A DNA stretch of 14,267 nucleotides, taken from assembly GCA_029983595.1 (NCBI GenBank), contig JASBZD010000023.1:1-14267 (forward strand), given 5' to 3'. Positions 1 through 7,384 of the stretch are shown one piece after another; positions within the stretch are counted from its first letter, which is position 1; each line of letters starts with the position of its first letter. Position numbers and translations under genes: made by a program. Source of the DNA: Peptoniphilaceae bacterium (GTDB lineage Bacteria > Bacillota > Clostridia > Tissierellales > Peptoniphilaceae). Under the pieces are notes generated by a model. It did not search any database, was not told where the DNA came from, and saw nothing but the letters and a program-made list of their open reading frames with translations.

Positions 1-257
1 TCTCCTAGAGGTCTAAAAGTATCCATATAAAAATCAAAAATTGTGCCAAGATTTATATAAAATGAATCAGAAATAGACGCAAGTGCTAGAGCCTCGTCTT
101 CTTGGTATACCATAGCTGCAGATCCACCTACTGCTAGCTGAGAGTTAGCCACAAGATTTACAGTTACAGTATTCGTAATCGAAGGAGCCATAGGTTTTTT
201 TTCTCTAACATCTAAAACTGCTTTTTTAATATTCTCTCTTAAAACTTCACTTTCCAT
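1..257 (-). CDS. thiM: Hydroxyethylthiazole kinase, N-terminal part (cut by window edge)
   Basis: Only the first 85 codons are in the window, and the frame runs open off the left edge. ThiM phosphorylates 4-methyl-5-(2-hydroxyethyl)thiazole with ATP in thiamine salvage, in the cytoplasm. The translation begins MESEVLRENIKKAV and follows the family pattern: a VREKKP segment, then ITNTVTVN where the family has ITNxVTxN, then LAVGGSAAM in place of LAxGASPxM, then ASISDSFYINLGTI in place of the family ASIADALVINIGTL. The usual NPLVHxITN is here KPMAPSITN, so the copy is somewhat diverged. The start is the ATG at 257, with AGGA (complement of 262-265) just upstream. The identification is supported independently by the TPP riboswitch immediately upstream. 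Other thiamine genes may follow beyond the edge. Confidence 0.85.
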   Translation of the reverse strand, partial: MESEVLRENIKKAVLDVREKKPMAPSITNTVTVNLVANSQLAVGGSAAMVYQEDEALALASISDSFYINLGTIFDFYMDTFRPLG

Positions 258-280
258 TCTTTCCTCACTTTTTATAAAAC

Positions 281-311
281 AAAAAAATACCTACATAAAA
301 ATGCGGGTATT
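281..311 (-). terminator. Intrinsic terminator, expression platform of the TPP riboswitch
   Basis: Reading the minus strand, AATACC and GGTATT form the outer stem (286-311). An inner GCAT/ATGT stem lies beyond a single C/A mismatch, and a run of seven T follows directly. It lies between the aptamer and the thiM start. This is the position expected for a terminator that forms when TPP is bound, so thiM would be shut off when thiamine is plentiful. The mechanism is inferred from geometry; a competing antiterminator was not worked out. Confidence 0.7.
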
Positions 312-323
312 AAAAGGAAAGAT

Positions 324-400
324 TGCTCCCTACGATAGTATTAACTAACAGGTTCAAAGGGTCAGGTTTAAGCCTTCTCAACTTTTAAAGTTCCCCCGCA
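324..400 (-). ncRNA. TPP riboswitch (THI element) upstream of thiM
   Basis: On the minus strand the element runs from TGCGGGGG to GGGAGCA, which close the P1 end. It contains the two conserved TPP-aptamer blocks: a TTGAGA stretch (consensus CUGAGA) and ACCCTTTGAACCTG, followed by TTAATAC and CGTAGGGA, matching the pyrophosphate-sensing arm (consensus ACCCUUUGAACCUGAUCUGGAUAAUACCAGCGUAGGGA). The variable arm between the blocks is short. It sits in the leader of thiM with a terminator hairpin after it, so it most likely represses thiM by premature termination on TPP binding. Confidence 0.95.
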
Positions 401-425
401 CTAAATATATAATTTTAATAATTTA

Positions 426-453
426 ATCTTATCACTTATGGATAAATTGTCAA
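426..453 (-). promoter_or_regulatory. Sigma-A type promoter for the riboswitch-thiM transcript
   Basis: On the minus strand a perfect TTGACA -35 box (448-453) is followed after 16 bases by TAAGAT as -10 (426-431). Transcription would start near 418-420, shortly before the TPP aptamer. The -35 box begins only 10 bases after the permease stop codon, with no terminator between them. Confidence 0.75.
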
Positions 454-462
454 ACTAATATA

Positions 463-1911
463 TTAATGATCTATATCATCAAACATAATAGCCTTACGTT
501 TTCTAAGTGAGATAGATCTATTTTTATCAGAATAAATATAAAATATCACGCCAAGTAATAGCCATAGAACTAGAATATACATACTCTGACGACCAATAAA
601 TCCAGGACTATTAGGTATCATCGATAATACTATAAGTCCAAAAGATATAATCATAGATAATTTAATAATAAATTTATTCTCTCCTGCTTTCATAGGTTTA
701 TCAAGATTAGGCTCTATATTTCTAAGAACAAGAGCAGAATAACAAGTAATAAACCAGCCTATAACGAATGATAGAGATCCTACATTAGTAAGTGGATCGA
801 TTACTGAAGTACCAAAAAATGGCCCTACAAGCGTCACAAAAGTAGAAAATAATATTCCCACAATCGGCACACCATTATCGTTTGTATTTCCAAAAACTTT
901 AGGAATAAGTTCTACTTTTCCCATACTCTGTAAAAGTTTAGAAGTAGCAATAAACATCCCATTATAAGTAGATAATAGGCCAGCTAAAGCCCCTATCATT
1001 GTCAGATAATATAAAAATCTGCCTAATGCACCTGCATATAATTTTTTAAATAAAAAAGCAAGTGGAGGCGAGTCTAGTTTTGCAAACTCTGTCCAAGGCA
1101 TTGCACCTGCAGAAGCTAAGACGATTATCACATAAAATAAACCAGCTGCCGCAATAGTAAAAACTATTACTTTTGAAATCTGATGGGAATCTATTGAATC
1201 ATCAGCATCTTCGACAGCTTGAGGTATAGTATCAAAGCCCGCCATAAAAAATGGCACAATTACTAGCATAGAAATTAATCCACCTATAAAACTGTTGTGA
1301 TCAGAGTTTATGGCACTATAATATATTGGTTGTAAATTATTTAAGTTAAAATTTAAAAATCCAAAAATAACTAAAATTAAAGCTATGATTAAAATTGCAC
1401 TAGTTAAAAAAGTTTGAAGTTTTCCAGAAATATCTGCCCCTCTAAAATTAAAAAATGCAAATATTAAAGTAATTAAAATACCACAAACTAACTGAGGAAG
1501 ATATACATCATATCCTAAAATAGAATATATTGGATCGCCCGAAACTAAAATAGGAAATAAAATCCCCAAAATATGACCAATATATATCATCTCCCATGGA
1601 AGTAACACAGAGTAGGATAACGCATTAAGCCACCCACCTAAAAATGAAAGCTTCGAACCTTTTGATCTTAGCCCAAAAGCCATAGTACCGCCTGATACCC
1701 TTAAAGCCCCTGTAAGCTCAGCAAAACATAGCCCAATAGGAATTACCATTAAAGTACCTATAATAAAAGCTAAAATCGTGCCTATTACTCCCCCAGAAGT
1801 CTGAAACCAGTTATTTAATGAAACTGTCCACCCAACTCCTATCATCGAACCAAACCCGAGCATAAAAAGATCGACTAATCTCATCCCCGAGTTGTTATTA
1901 TTATTTTCCAT
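463..1911 (-). CDS. APC-family amino acid permease
   Basis: A 482-residue integral membrane protein of the amino acid-polyamine-organocation superfamily, predicted to import an amino acid or amine with a cation. The first helix carries the family motif GFGSMIGVGW (residues 19-28), the unwound helix that binds the substrate backbone in this fold. The segment AGFDTIPQAVEDADD matches the conserved GFD-IPQ-AEE region of Gram-positive APC permeases. About twelve hydrophobic segments are visible, and the length is typical. The start ATG at 1911 has AAGGTGG upstream on the minus strand; that site overlaps the stop of the preceding dehydrogenase gene (15-base gap), so the two are probably co-transcribed and perhaps translationally coupled. 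The substrate cannot be read from sequence. The pairing suggests a substrate or product of the opine dehydrogenase-like enzyme. Confidence 0.88.
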   Translation of the reverse strand: MENNNNNSGMRLVDLFMLGFGSMIGVGWTVSLNNWFQTSGGVIGTILAFIIGTLMVIPIGLCFAELTGALRVSGGTMAFGLRSKGSKLSFLGGWLNALSYSVLLPWEMIYIGHILGILFPILVSGDPIYSILGYDVYLPQLVCGILITLIFAFFNFRGADISGKLQTFLTSAILIIALILVIFGFLNFNLNNLQPIYYSAINSDHNSFIGGLISMLVIVPFFMAGFDTIPQAVEDADDSIDSHQISKVIVFTIAAAGLFYVIIVLASAGAMPWTEFAKLDSPPLAFLFKKLYAGALGRFLYYLTMIGALAGLLSTYNGMFIATSKLLQSMGKVELIPKVFGNTNDNGVPIVGILFSTFVTLVGPFFGTSVIDPLTNVGSLSFVIGWFITCYSALVLRNIEPNLDKPMKAGENKFIIKLSMIISFGLIVLSMIPNSPGFIGRQSMYILVLWLLLGVIFYIYSDKNRSISLRKRKAIMFDDIDH

Positions 1912-1925
1912 AAATTATCGCCACC

Positions 1926-3035
1926 TTAATCGGAGCCATTTAACTCCTTATTTTTATCAATAAGCTCTTTTACTTTACTAAACTCTACTACGCTTTCTCC
2001 TAGTTCTCTAAGATCTTGTTCTTCTAAAACCTCTCCAATGTTTAGCAAAGATGTAATAGCTTTAGTCTCTACACCTAGGTATTGACCCATTTTTTCCCAT
2101 TTACTAAGACCTAAAGATAAGTCTTCCATAAAATATCTACTTCTCACTGAAGTAGGCCCAATAATATCTCTAAAAACTGGAGAATTATTAAATGAGAATA
2201 ATATTTTTTCATCTTCAGTATTAAAATCTATTCCATGTTCTACAAAATAGCCCGTATCAAATCTAGACTCATACTCACCTTTTAACTCATATCCTAAAAC
2301 TTTAGCTATATCTCGTCTTTCCTTAGCTACTTTTCTCATAACTCTAAGCGTATTTTCTGTAATACCCTCGTGATATAGATAGAATTCTCCTTCTGAATAG
2401 TCAATTCTTCCAGCATTTAAGATACATCCAGCACAGTGAGTTTCTGGATTTGCGTTTAAAAGCATATTATGAACTAAGTCGTCCGATTCTTTAAGTTGAG
2501 GTAAATATTCTCGAAGAACCTCTAATATCTCTTTATCATATTTTTTATCAATACTTGAGCAAAATACCTCTTTTACTCTAAGACTTAACGCTATCTCAGA
2601 AGTGTCACGGTTAAATCTAGTGGCATAGCTCATATTATTAGTTTCCATAATATATTTTTGTTTATCGCCTTTTACTTTTTCATATATTATAGGAGCAAAA
2701 CAAGCAGCATTGTTAAAAAATACAATTGTATCTTCATCAGTATATGGTGCTAGTTTCTTAGCAAAAGTCTCCACCGCATAACCAGGCATAATATACATTA
2801 TTACACGCGCGTCTTCGCAAGCTTTTTTAGGATCTGTAGTCCATGGTATTTTTACTTTTGATCTTTTACCAGTCTCTTCATCAGCTAAAATAAGCTCATG
2901 GTTAAAAACCAGCATTCTATCTTTTTTTTCTTTTAAATTATATAATAAAACATCATGACCTTTTAAAATTAAATCCGCTGCAGCAGTAACTGCACCATTC
3001 CCGTCAGAAACTATAGTAATTTTTTTAGAATCCAT
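1926..3035 (-). CDS. NAD/NADP octopine/nopaline dehydrogenase-family protein
   Basis: A 369-residue cytoplasmic enzyme of the opine dehydrogenase family, which reductively couples an amino-acid amine with a 2-oxo acid using NAD(P)H, or the reverse. The N-terminal Rossmann fold is marked by ITIVSDGNGAVTAAADLILKG (glycines 12 and 14) and by the LYN that ends the second strand. The C-terminal helical domain carries NANPETHCAGCILNAG with the probable catalytic His200, then YHEGITENTLRVM and GPTSVRSRYFMEDLSLGL, all typical of the family. Length and domain order are complete. A strong GGGGAGG site precedes the ATG at 3035. It is followed at 15 bases by the permease and is separated from the upstream activase gene by a terminator. 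The real substrates are unknown; related ketopantoate-reductase-like folds are less likely given the helical-domain motifs. Confidence 0.83.
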   Translation of the reverse strand: MDSKKITIVSDGNGAVTAAADLILKGHDVLLYNLKEKKDRMLVFNHELILADEETGKRSKVKIPWTTDPKKACEDARVIMYIMPGYAVETFAKKLAPYTDEDTIVFFNNAACFAPIIYEKVKGDKQKYIMETNNMSYATRFNRDTSEIALSLRVKEVFCSSIDKKYDKEILEVLREYLPQLKESDDLVHNMLLNANPETHCAGCILNAGRIDYSEGEFYLYHEGITENTLRVMRKVAKERRDIAKVLGYELKGEYESRFDTGYFVEHGIDFNTEDEKILFSFNNSPVFRDIIGPTSVRSRYFMEDLSLGLSKWEKMGQYLGVETKAITSLLNIGEVLEEQDLRELGESVVEFSKVKELIDKNKELNGSD

Positions 3036-3180
3036 TATTACCTCCCCAAAATATCCCTACTATATATTTATAACCAAAATTTCATAAAACCTAGCAGAAT
3101 TATATATAAATATAATAAATTATTAGTTATTAGATAGCCAAAGTCTATATAAAAGTAGTTGTTTTTATTAGAAAATCAAT
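3036..3180 (-). promoter_or_regulatory. AT-rich leader and promoter region of the dehydrogenase-permease genes
   Basis: This 145-base stretch lies between the activase terminator and the dehydrogenase start. It is almost pure A/T and holds a TATAAT-like -10 candidate (around 3099-3104 on the minus strand), but I find no convincing -35 partner. The presence of a promoter is inferred mainly from the terminator just upstream. No small gene is supported here. Confidence 0.35.
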
Positions 3181-3208
3181 AAAAAACGACAAGAAACTAG
3201 TCTTGCCG
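3181..3208 (-). terminator. Intrinsic terminator of the dehydratase/activase operon
   Basis: On the minus strand CGGCAAGA pairs with TCTTGTCG (8 base pairs, one G-U) around the loop CTAGTT, followed at once by six T. It begins a few bases after the activase stop codon and separates this operon from the opine dehydrogenase-permease pair. Confidence 0.9.
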
Positions 3209-3214
3209 CAAGTT

Positions 3215-4186
3215 TTACGAAACTTTATATTTTGTCCCAGTTTTAATTTCGCCTTTTTCACATCTATTTCCCCAAGAGTCAATTAACATATCATCTCGGT
3301 AAACACATATAATCTCGCAGTTATTAGGACATTTTCCACATATTACCTCCCTAGTGACAAACTCCACATCTTCTATATCAAATGAAAACTCATTTCTCTT
3401 AGTAGATTCCTTAGCTAAAATAGCTGAGCCAATAGCCCCCATTAAATGGCCATTTTTATCTACATGCACTTCTTCGCCTAGCGCATCCTTAAAAGCCTTA
3501 ACGACTCCTTCATTTTTTGATACTCCACCTTGAAAAACTATTGGAGCGACTATTTTTTTACCCTTACCAACGTTATTAATATAGTTTGCTACTACAGAAT
3601 TACATAATCCGGCGACTATATCAGTTTTTGAATGCCCCATCTGAAGTTTATGAACTAGGTCGGACTCAGCAAATACAGTACATCTAGCTGCAATAGAAGC
3701 AGGATTTTTTGATTCTAGTGCAATTTTTCCCATTTCCTCTACCGGTATACCAAGCCTGTGGGACTGACTTGATAAAAATGCACCAGTTCCAGCAGCACAA
3801 AGCGTATTCATAGCGTAATCTACTGCGATACCATTTTCTACTAAAATTATTTTAGAGTCCTGTCCGCCGATTTCTAATATCGTCCTTACATCAGGATGAG
3901 TAGAAGTTGTACCAATTGCGTGGGCAGTTATTTCATTTTTTACTACGGTTGCATTAACTATAGAACCCACCAGTTTTCTAGCAGATCCCGTAGTTCCAGT
4001 TCCTACAATTTTATATTTAGTTTTATCAAAATTCTTTTCTAAAATACGAACTAACTTTTTTGTTGCTTCAATGGGATTTCCCTCAGTCCATATATATTCA
4101 TCCGCTAATATATTTTCATTTTCATCTATAATTACACCTTTAGTAGAAATCGAACCTACATCAATTCCTAAAAATGCATTTTCCAT
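3215..4186 (-). CDS. Acyl-CoA dehydratase-type activase (BcrAD/BadFG ATPase) with cysteine-rich tail
   Basis: A 323-residue ATPase of the ASKHA fold that, in the 2-hydroxyacyl-CoA dehydratase and benzoyl-CoA reductase systems, injects a low-potential electron into a partner Fe-S protein at the cost of ATP. Visible motifs are the first phosphate loop GIDVGSISTKG (7-17), the second phosphate loop EIGGQDSK (105-112), and the adenosine region FQGGVSKNEG. Cys130 in NTLCAAGTGAF and Cys169 in AARCTVFAESD are the two cysteines that in a homodimer hold the shared [4Fe-4S] cluster. After about residue 275 there is an extension with Cys283, 286, 290, 294 and 309 that the roughly 260-residue HgdC activators lack; it could bind a further metal or cluster. 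The start ATG shares one base with the preceding stop (TAATG), with AAGGTGA upstream. The enzyme family is clear, but the substrate of its partner is not. Confidence 0.88.
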   Translation of the reverse strand: MENAFLGIDVGSISTKGVIIDENENILADEYIWTEGNPIEATKKLVRILEKNFDKTKYKIVGTGTTGSARKLVGSIVNATVVKNEITAHAIGTTSTHPDVRTILEIGGQDSKIILVENGIAVDYAMNTLCAAGTGAFLSSQSHRLGIPVEEMGKIALESKNPASIAARCTVFAESDLVHKLQMGHSKTDIVAGLCNSVVANYINNVGKGKKIVAPIVFQGGVSKNEGVVKAFKDALGEEVHVDKNGHLMGAIGSAILAKESTKRNEFSFDIEDVEFVTREVICGKCPNNCEIICVYRDDMLIDSWGNRCEKGEIKTGTKYKVS

Positions 4187-5259
4187 TAATAAATCACCTT
4201 TCTTTTAGCACTCATCATATCAAAAAACGCCTCAATTCTCGTATTAAGCCCCACATCACTAGTCTGCGCATCATATGTTAGAGTAATAAATGGGACTTTA
4301 TAATCAGCACATACATTTCTCATTACTGGCACAATATCTATCTCAGGGGTACAATTAGCACTTTTTATATGCACAATCCCATCTACTCCACTTTCGCAGT
4401 ATTTTTTAGTAGCCCAAATATTTGCTGTCGAAGTAGGCCCCATTTCATAAGTAGCATATTCTTCAATATATTTTTTTAAAGCTTTTTTATCATAATTAAA
4501 TAATCGATTAGTTATATTTAGATATCTATGGACTTCTACACCCATTTTTGTTAATTTTTCTTCAAGATTTCTATTAGAAAATGGATCCATAGCAGTATAA
4601 AACTCGCCCACCACCCCTACTTTTATTGGATTTTGTGGTATTTTTACATCTAGATTTCTAAACCCTTCCTTAGCCTTAGAATATGCTGATTTTATCTCTT
4701 GTCTATTTTCGCATAATGATAAATCAAATATAAATGTATCATATATCTTTTTAGCATCGCCACCAGTATTTTCAAATCCTGCTTTTTTATAATATTCCGC
4801 AGTAATATCGTCAATATACTCAAGCATAGTCTTAGCATTTATTAGTTCTGCCCCAAGCTTTACAAGATTTACATCTGGATTAAGAGCCTTTACAGCTTTT
4901 ATAAAATCTTTTTTCTTACCAGTATTATATTCTTGAAAATTTATTATCTCAAAATCATATCCTAAATCTTTGATAATCTGCTCTTGAAGCTCCCCAAAAT
5001 ATCCTAGTCTGCATAAACCATAAGAGGTAATTAAAGTATTGGCTCCAGATTCTAAAGCCTCAATCATTCCCCCTAGCATAGTTTTAAAAGGAGTGCACAC
5101 AAACTCAGGAGAATATTTCTCCCCAAGTTTTTCAGTCCTAGAAGTAGTCTCGGGTGGCACTACATATTGTAGACCAAATCCCTGCTCTACAGTATATTTA
5201 AAAACTACATGATAATCTGCATATCTAGGAAAACTTACTACTCTTTCTTTAGAATCCAT
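4186..5259 (-). CDS. 2-hydroxyglutaryl-CoA dehydratase D-component-like (HGD-D) protein
   Basis: A 357-residue protein resembling the Fe-S subunits of 2-hydroxyacyl-CoA dehydratases. Three spaced cysteines fit a [4Fe-4S] site: Cys55 in FVCTPFK, Cys83 in SYGLCRLGYFGE and Cys303 in HIKSANCTPE. The C-terminal block VPFITLTYDAQTSDVGLNTR with IEAFFDMM is the ending shared by the family. A similar ending occurs in the neighbouring 316-residue protein, so the two look like paralogous subunits of one complex. The gene follows its upstream partner by three bases, with GGAAGG before the ATG, and overlaps the activase by one base, indicating tight co-expression. It may be a dehydratase/reductase subunit for an unidentified CoA ester or a double-cubane-cluster-type protein acting on a small molecule. 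Sequence alone does not decide. Confidence 0.8.
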   Translation of the reverse strand: MDSKERVVSFPRYADYHVVFKYTVEQGFGLQYVVPPETTSRTEKLGEKYSPEFVCTPFKTMLGGMIEALESGANTLITSYGLCRLGYFGELQEQIIKDLGYDFEIINFQEYNTGKKKDFIKAVKALNPDVNLVKLGAELINAKTMLEYIDDITAEYYKKAGFENTGGDAKKIYDTFIFDLSLCENRQEIKSAYSKAKEGFRNLDVKIPQNPIKVGVVGEFYTAMDPFSNRNLEEKLTKMGVEVHRYLNITNRLFNYDKKALKKYIEEYATYEMGPTSTANIWATKKYCESGVDGIVHIKSANCTPEIDIVPVMRNVCADYKVPFITLTYDAQTSDVGLNTRIEAFFDMMSAKRKVIY

Positions 5260-5262
5260 AAT

Positions 5263-6213
5263 TTATAGCCTTCCTTCTTTAAATCTTATAATATCTAAAA
5301 AACTCTCTAGTCTTGTCTCGACTCCGGCAAATCCAGATTGGCCATCTAAAACTAGATTTAAAATAGGTATATCCTTAACTTTTCTATTAATTATTTCATT
5401 GACCATAGAATCTAGATTACATGGAAAAGCTGTAACTATCACTATTCCATCAATTTTATCCTTATAAATCTCGATACTTCCTAAAAGCTCGCGACTTTCT
5501 ATCCATTTACATGTAGGTGAAATTTCCTCGGATTTTCTTAGAGCAAGTTTTCTATCAACTATCGAGCCTATAATTGGAACGACGCCAAGATTTTCTAGCC
5601 CCTTAGTTATTGGAACACCAAGATATGGATCTTCTATAATATATCTATGAGATATAATAAGAATTTTTTCTCCATCTTTTTTAAAAAGTTCTCTTTGATT
5701 TTTCTTAAGCTCTTCAAATTTTTTATCCGATTCTTTTTTAGCTAATTTATATGCGCGAAGTGCCTCGACTTTAGGAAATCCTAATTGTTTACCTAAATCT
5801 AAAAAGGCCTCCTTTTCTTTTATGCCATCTTTTACATCTATAGATAGACTTATAAATTTTTGTCCTGAATCTTTAAAAGTATTTTCTACTAAATCAGAAA
5901 GAGCATAATATCTTGTGCACATATCTTCATATAGGCCAAAATTAGCTATCCTAGGAACAAATATATAATCACATTTGCCAACGAGATTTTTTACATGTCC
6001 CATAAATATTTTCATAGAAAGACATGTATCATCAGTGGCATAAAAAGTCCCCTCATCTAGAGTTTTTTTAGTGCTATTATCACTAATTATTAAATCAATT
6101 CCTAATATTTCAAAATATGTAATCCACAGATCAGAAAATCTATTGTAATTTAGTCCCTGTGGGATACCTACTGTGATTTTCTCTTTTTTCTTTAATAATT
6201 CCAAATTTATCAT
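5263..6213 (-). CDS. DUF2229-type, acyl-CoA dehydratase activase-related protein
   Basis: A 316-residue protein recognised by its opening KITVGIPQGLNYNR and the following DLWITYFEILG, the signature of the DUF2229 domain (CoA-enzyme-activase-associated). Possible cluster ligands are Cys64 (ATDDTCLSMK), Cys99 (EDMCTRYY) and Cys265 (TAFPCNLDS). The ending IPILNLVLDGQSGFAG, then TRLESFLDII, mirrors the next protein, suggesting a heteromeric Fe-S pair served by the activase. In many clostridia these modules occur fused in one very long protein; here they are separate genes. Start choice is uncertain: the ATG at 6213 directly abuts its AAAGG (6214-6218), whereas an in-frame TTG at 6204 lies an ideal 9 bases away and would remove three residues. 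It is the first gene of the operon. Its biochemical role is unknown. Confidence 0.8.
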   Translation of the reverse strand: MINLELLKKKEKITVGIPQGLNYNRFSDLWITYFEILGIDLIISDNSTKKTLDEGTFYATDDTCLSMKIFMGHVKNLVGKCDYIFVPRIANFGLYEDMCTRYYALSDLVENTFKDSGQKFISLSIDVKDGIKEKEAFLDLGKQLGFPKVEALRAYKLAKKESDKKFEELKKNQRELFKKDGEKILIISHRYIIEDPYLGVPITKGLENLGVVPIIGSIVDRKLALRKSEEISPTCKWIESRELLGSIEIYKDKIDGIVIVTAFPCNLDSMVNEIINRKVKDIPILNLVLDGQSGFAGVETRLESFLDIIRFKEGRL

Positions 6214-6274
6214 CCTTTAATTATATCTATAATATTATATGTTAAATATTAAGATTTTATTAATTACATTTTCT

Positions 6275-6283
6275 ATTATATCA
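6275..6283 (-). promoter_or_regulatory. Extended -10 promoter for the dehydratase/activase operon
   Basis: The minus strand reads TGATATAAT, a perfect TGnTATAAT extended -10 element (TATAAT at 6275-6280). It lies about 60 bases before the first gene of the leftward operon. No good -35 is seen, which is acceptable for extended -10 promoters. Start would be near 6268. Confidence 0.6.
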
Positions 6284-6352
6284 CAGATGGTATAAATAAT
6301 AATTCTAAATATATAATGAATTAAAATTTATACGAAATGTTTACGATTTCTC

Positions 6353-6381
6353 TGTTTAATAGTTAAAGTTTAATGTATAAT
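6353..6381 (+). promoter_or_regulatory. Promoter of the nqr operon
   Basis: A consensus TATAAT -10 box lies at 6376-6381. A weak TGTTTA lies 17 bases upstream (6353-6358) as a possible -35. The predicted start near 6388 leaves a short leader before GGAGGAG (6400-6406) and the nqrB ATG at 6410. The poor -35 and the repeats just upstream suggest an activator may be needed. Confidence 0.55.
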
Positions 6382-6409
6382 ATTAACATAAAGAAAAAAG
6401 GAGGAGTAT

Positions 6410-7384
6410 ATGGACTTTTATAAAAAGCGTTTCTTAAATCAAAAGATGATGCAGACTGTTTTAAAGGCGCTAATTTTAGTTTTATTAGTAGCTATTTACT
6501 TTAACGGCCTAAGAGTTCTAGTTTTAGCTTTCGTAAATATATTATTTGCGTACATAACAGAGTATCTTTTTGAGAAAAAAATTAATAAGAAAACAAAAGT
6601 TTCAGAAGCTTTAATAGTAACAGCACTTTTATATACTATGACTTTACCAGTGTCTATTCCTTTTTGGATAAGTATCGTAGGTATAGTTTTTGGTATATTC
6701 TTTGGGAAAATGGTTTTTGGTGGGTTTGGTAAAAACGTATTTAACCCAGCTCTAGTAGGTAGATGTTTTATTTATATAAACTTCCCTGAACCGATGACTA
6801 TAGTATGGAATGAACTTCCATCTGGTTTCCCTGGTGGTTTTACAAAATGGATGATGCCTGTAATAGATGATGTATCAACCGCTACACCAATGCTAGCTTA
6901 CAGAAATGCACTAGTTGAGCATTCATATCTAGATTTATTATTAGGAAATGTTTCTGGTAGTATTGGGGAAGCTTGTAAAATCCTTATTATAATTTGTGCT
7001 ATTTATTTAATAGTAAAAAAGGTAGCTTCTTGGGAAATTATGGCAGGTTGTATTCTAGGATTTACTGCTATGACATTAATTTTTAATGCACAAGGAATCG
7101 AAGGAATTCCTAATCCATTATATGGAATGCTTAGTGGTGGATTCTTATTTGGATCTGTATTTATGGCAACTGACCCGATTTCAGCTGCTAAAACTACACC
7201 AGGAAAATGGTGCTATTCTATTATTATAGGCGTAGTTACAGCAATTATACGTGGATTTGCGCTATTTAGTGGAGGCTATATGTTTGCAGTACTTATTGGA
7301 AATGTATTTGCTCCAATAATTGACTATTCTTTTAATCAAAGAAAGAAAAAGAAAAAAGCTGATAAGGAGGTAGCTACAGCATGA
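6410..7384 (+). CDS. nqrB: Na+-transporting NADH:quinone oxidoreductase subunit B-like (short form)
   Basis: A 324-residue membrane subunit of an Nqr/Rnf-type redox pump; it carries covalent FMN and in Nqr also riboflavin, and takes part in Na+ translocation. NqrB hallmarks are GKMVFGGFGKNVFNPALVGR (residues 99-118), FMATDPISAAKTTPGKWCY (251-269) and IGNVFAPIIDY near the end. The probable FMN attachment site is Thr159 in DDVSTATPM; the common form of the motif is SGAT, so the glycine is replaced by threonine. Bacterial NqrB is usually about 410 residues. This protein starts almost directly at the first membrane helix and lacks the N-terminal cytoplasmic region, so in length it resembles RnfD. 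GGAGGAG precedes the ATG, and the stop overlaps nqrC by four bases (ATGA). No nqrA lies upstream. RnfD is the alternative label; the sequence motifs and the partner genes favour NqrB. Confidence 0.85.
   Translation: MDFYKKRFLNQKMMQTVLKALILVLLVAIYFNGLRVLVLAFVNILFAYITEYLFEKKINKKTKVSEALIVTALLYTMTLPVSIPFWISIVGIVFGIFFGKMVFGGFGKNVFNPALVGRCFIYINFPEPMTIVWNELPSGFPGGFTKWMMPVIDDVSTATPMLAYRNALVEHSYLDLLLGNVSGSIGEACKILIIICAIYLIVKKVASWEIMAGCILGFTAMTLIFNAQGIEGIPNPLYGMLSGGFLFGSVFMATDPISAAKTTPGKWCYSIIIGVVTAIIRGFALFSGGYMFAVLIGNVFAPIIDYSFNQRKKKKKADKEVATA

Noticed and set aside
6275..6303. CRP/FNR-like operator near TGTGAT in the divergent region
   Set aside because: Only one half-site is present; no matching TCACA at the required spacing on the other side.
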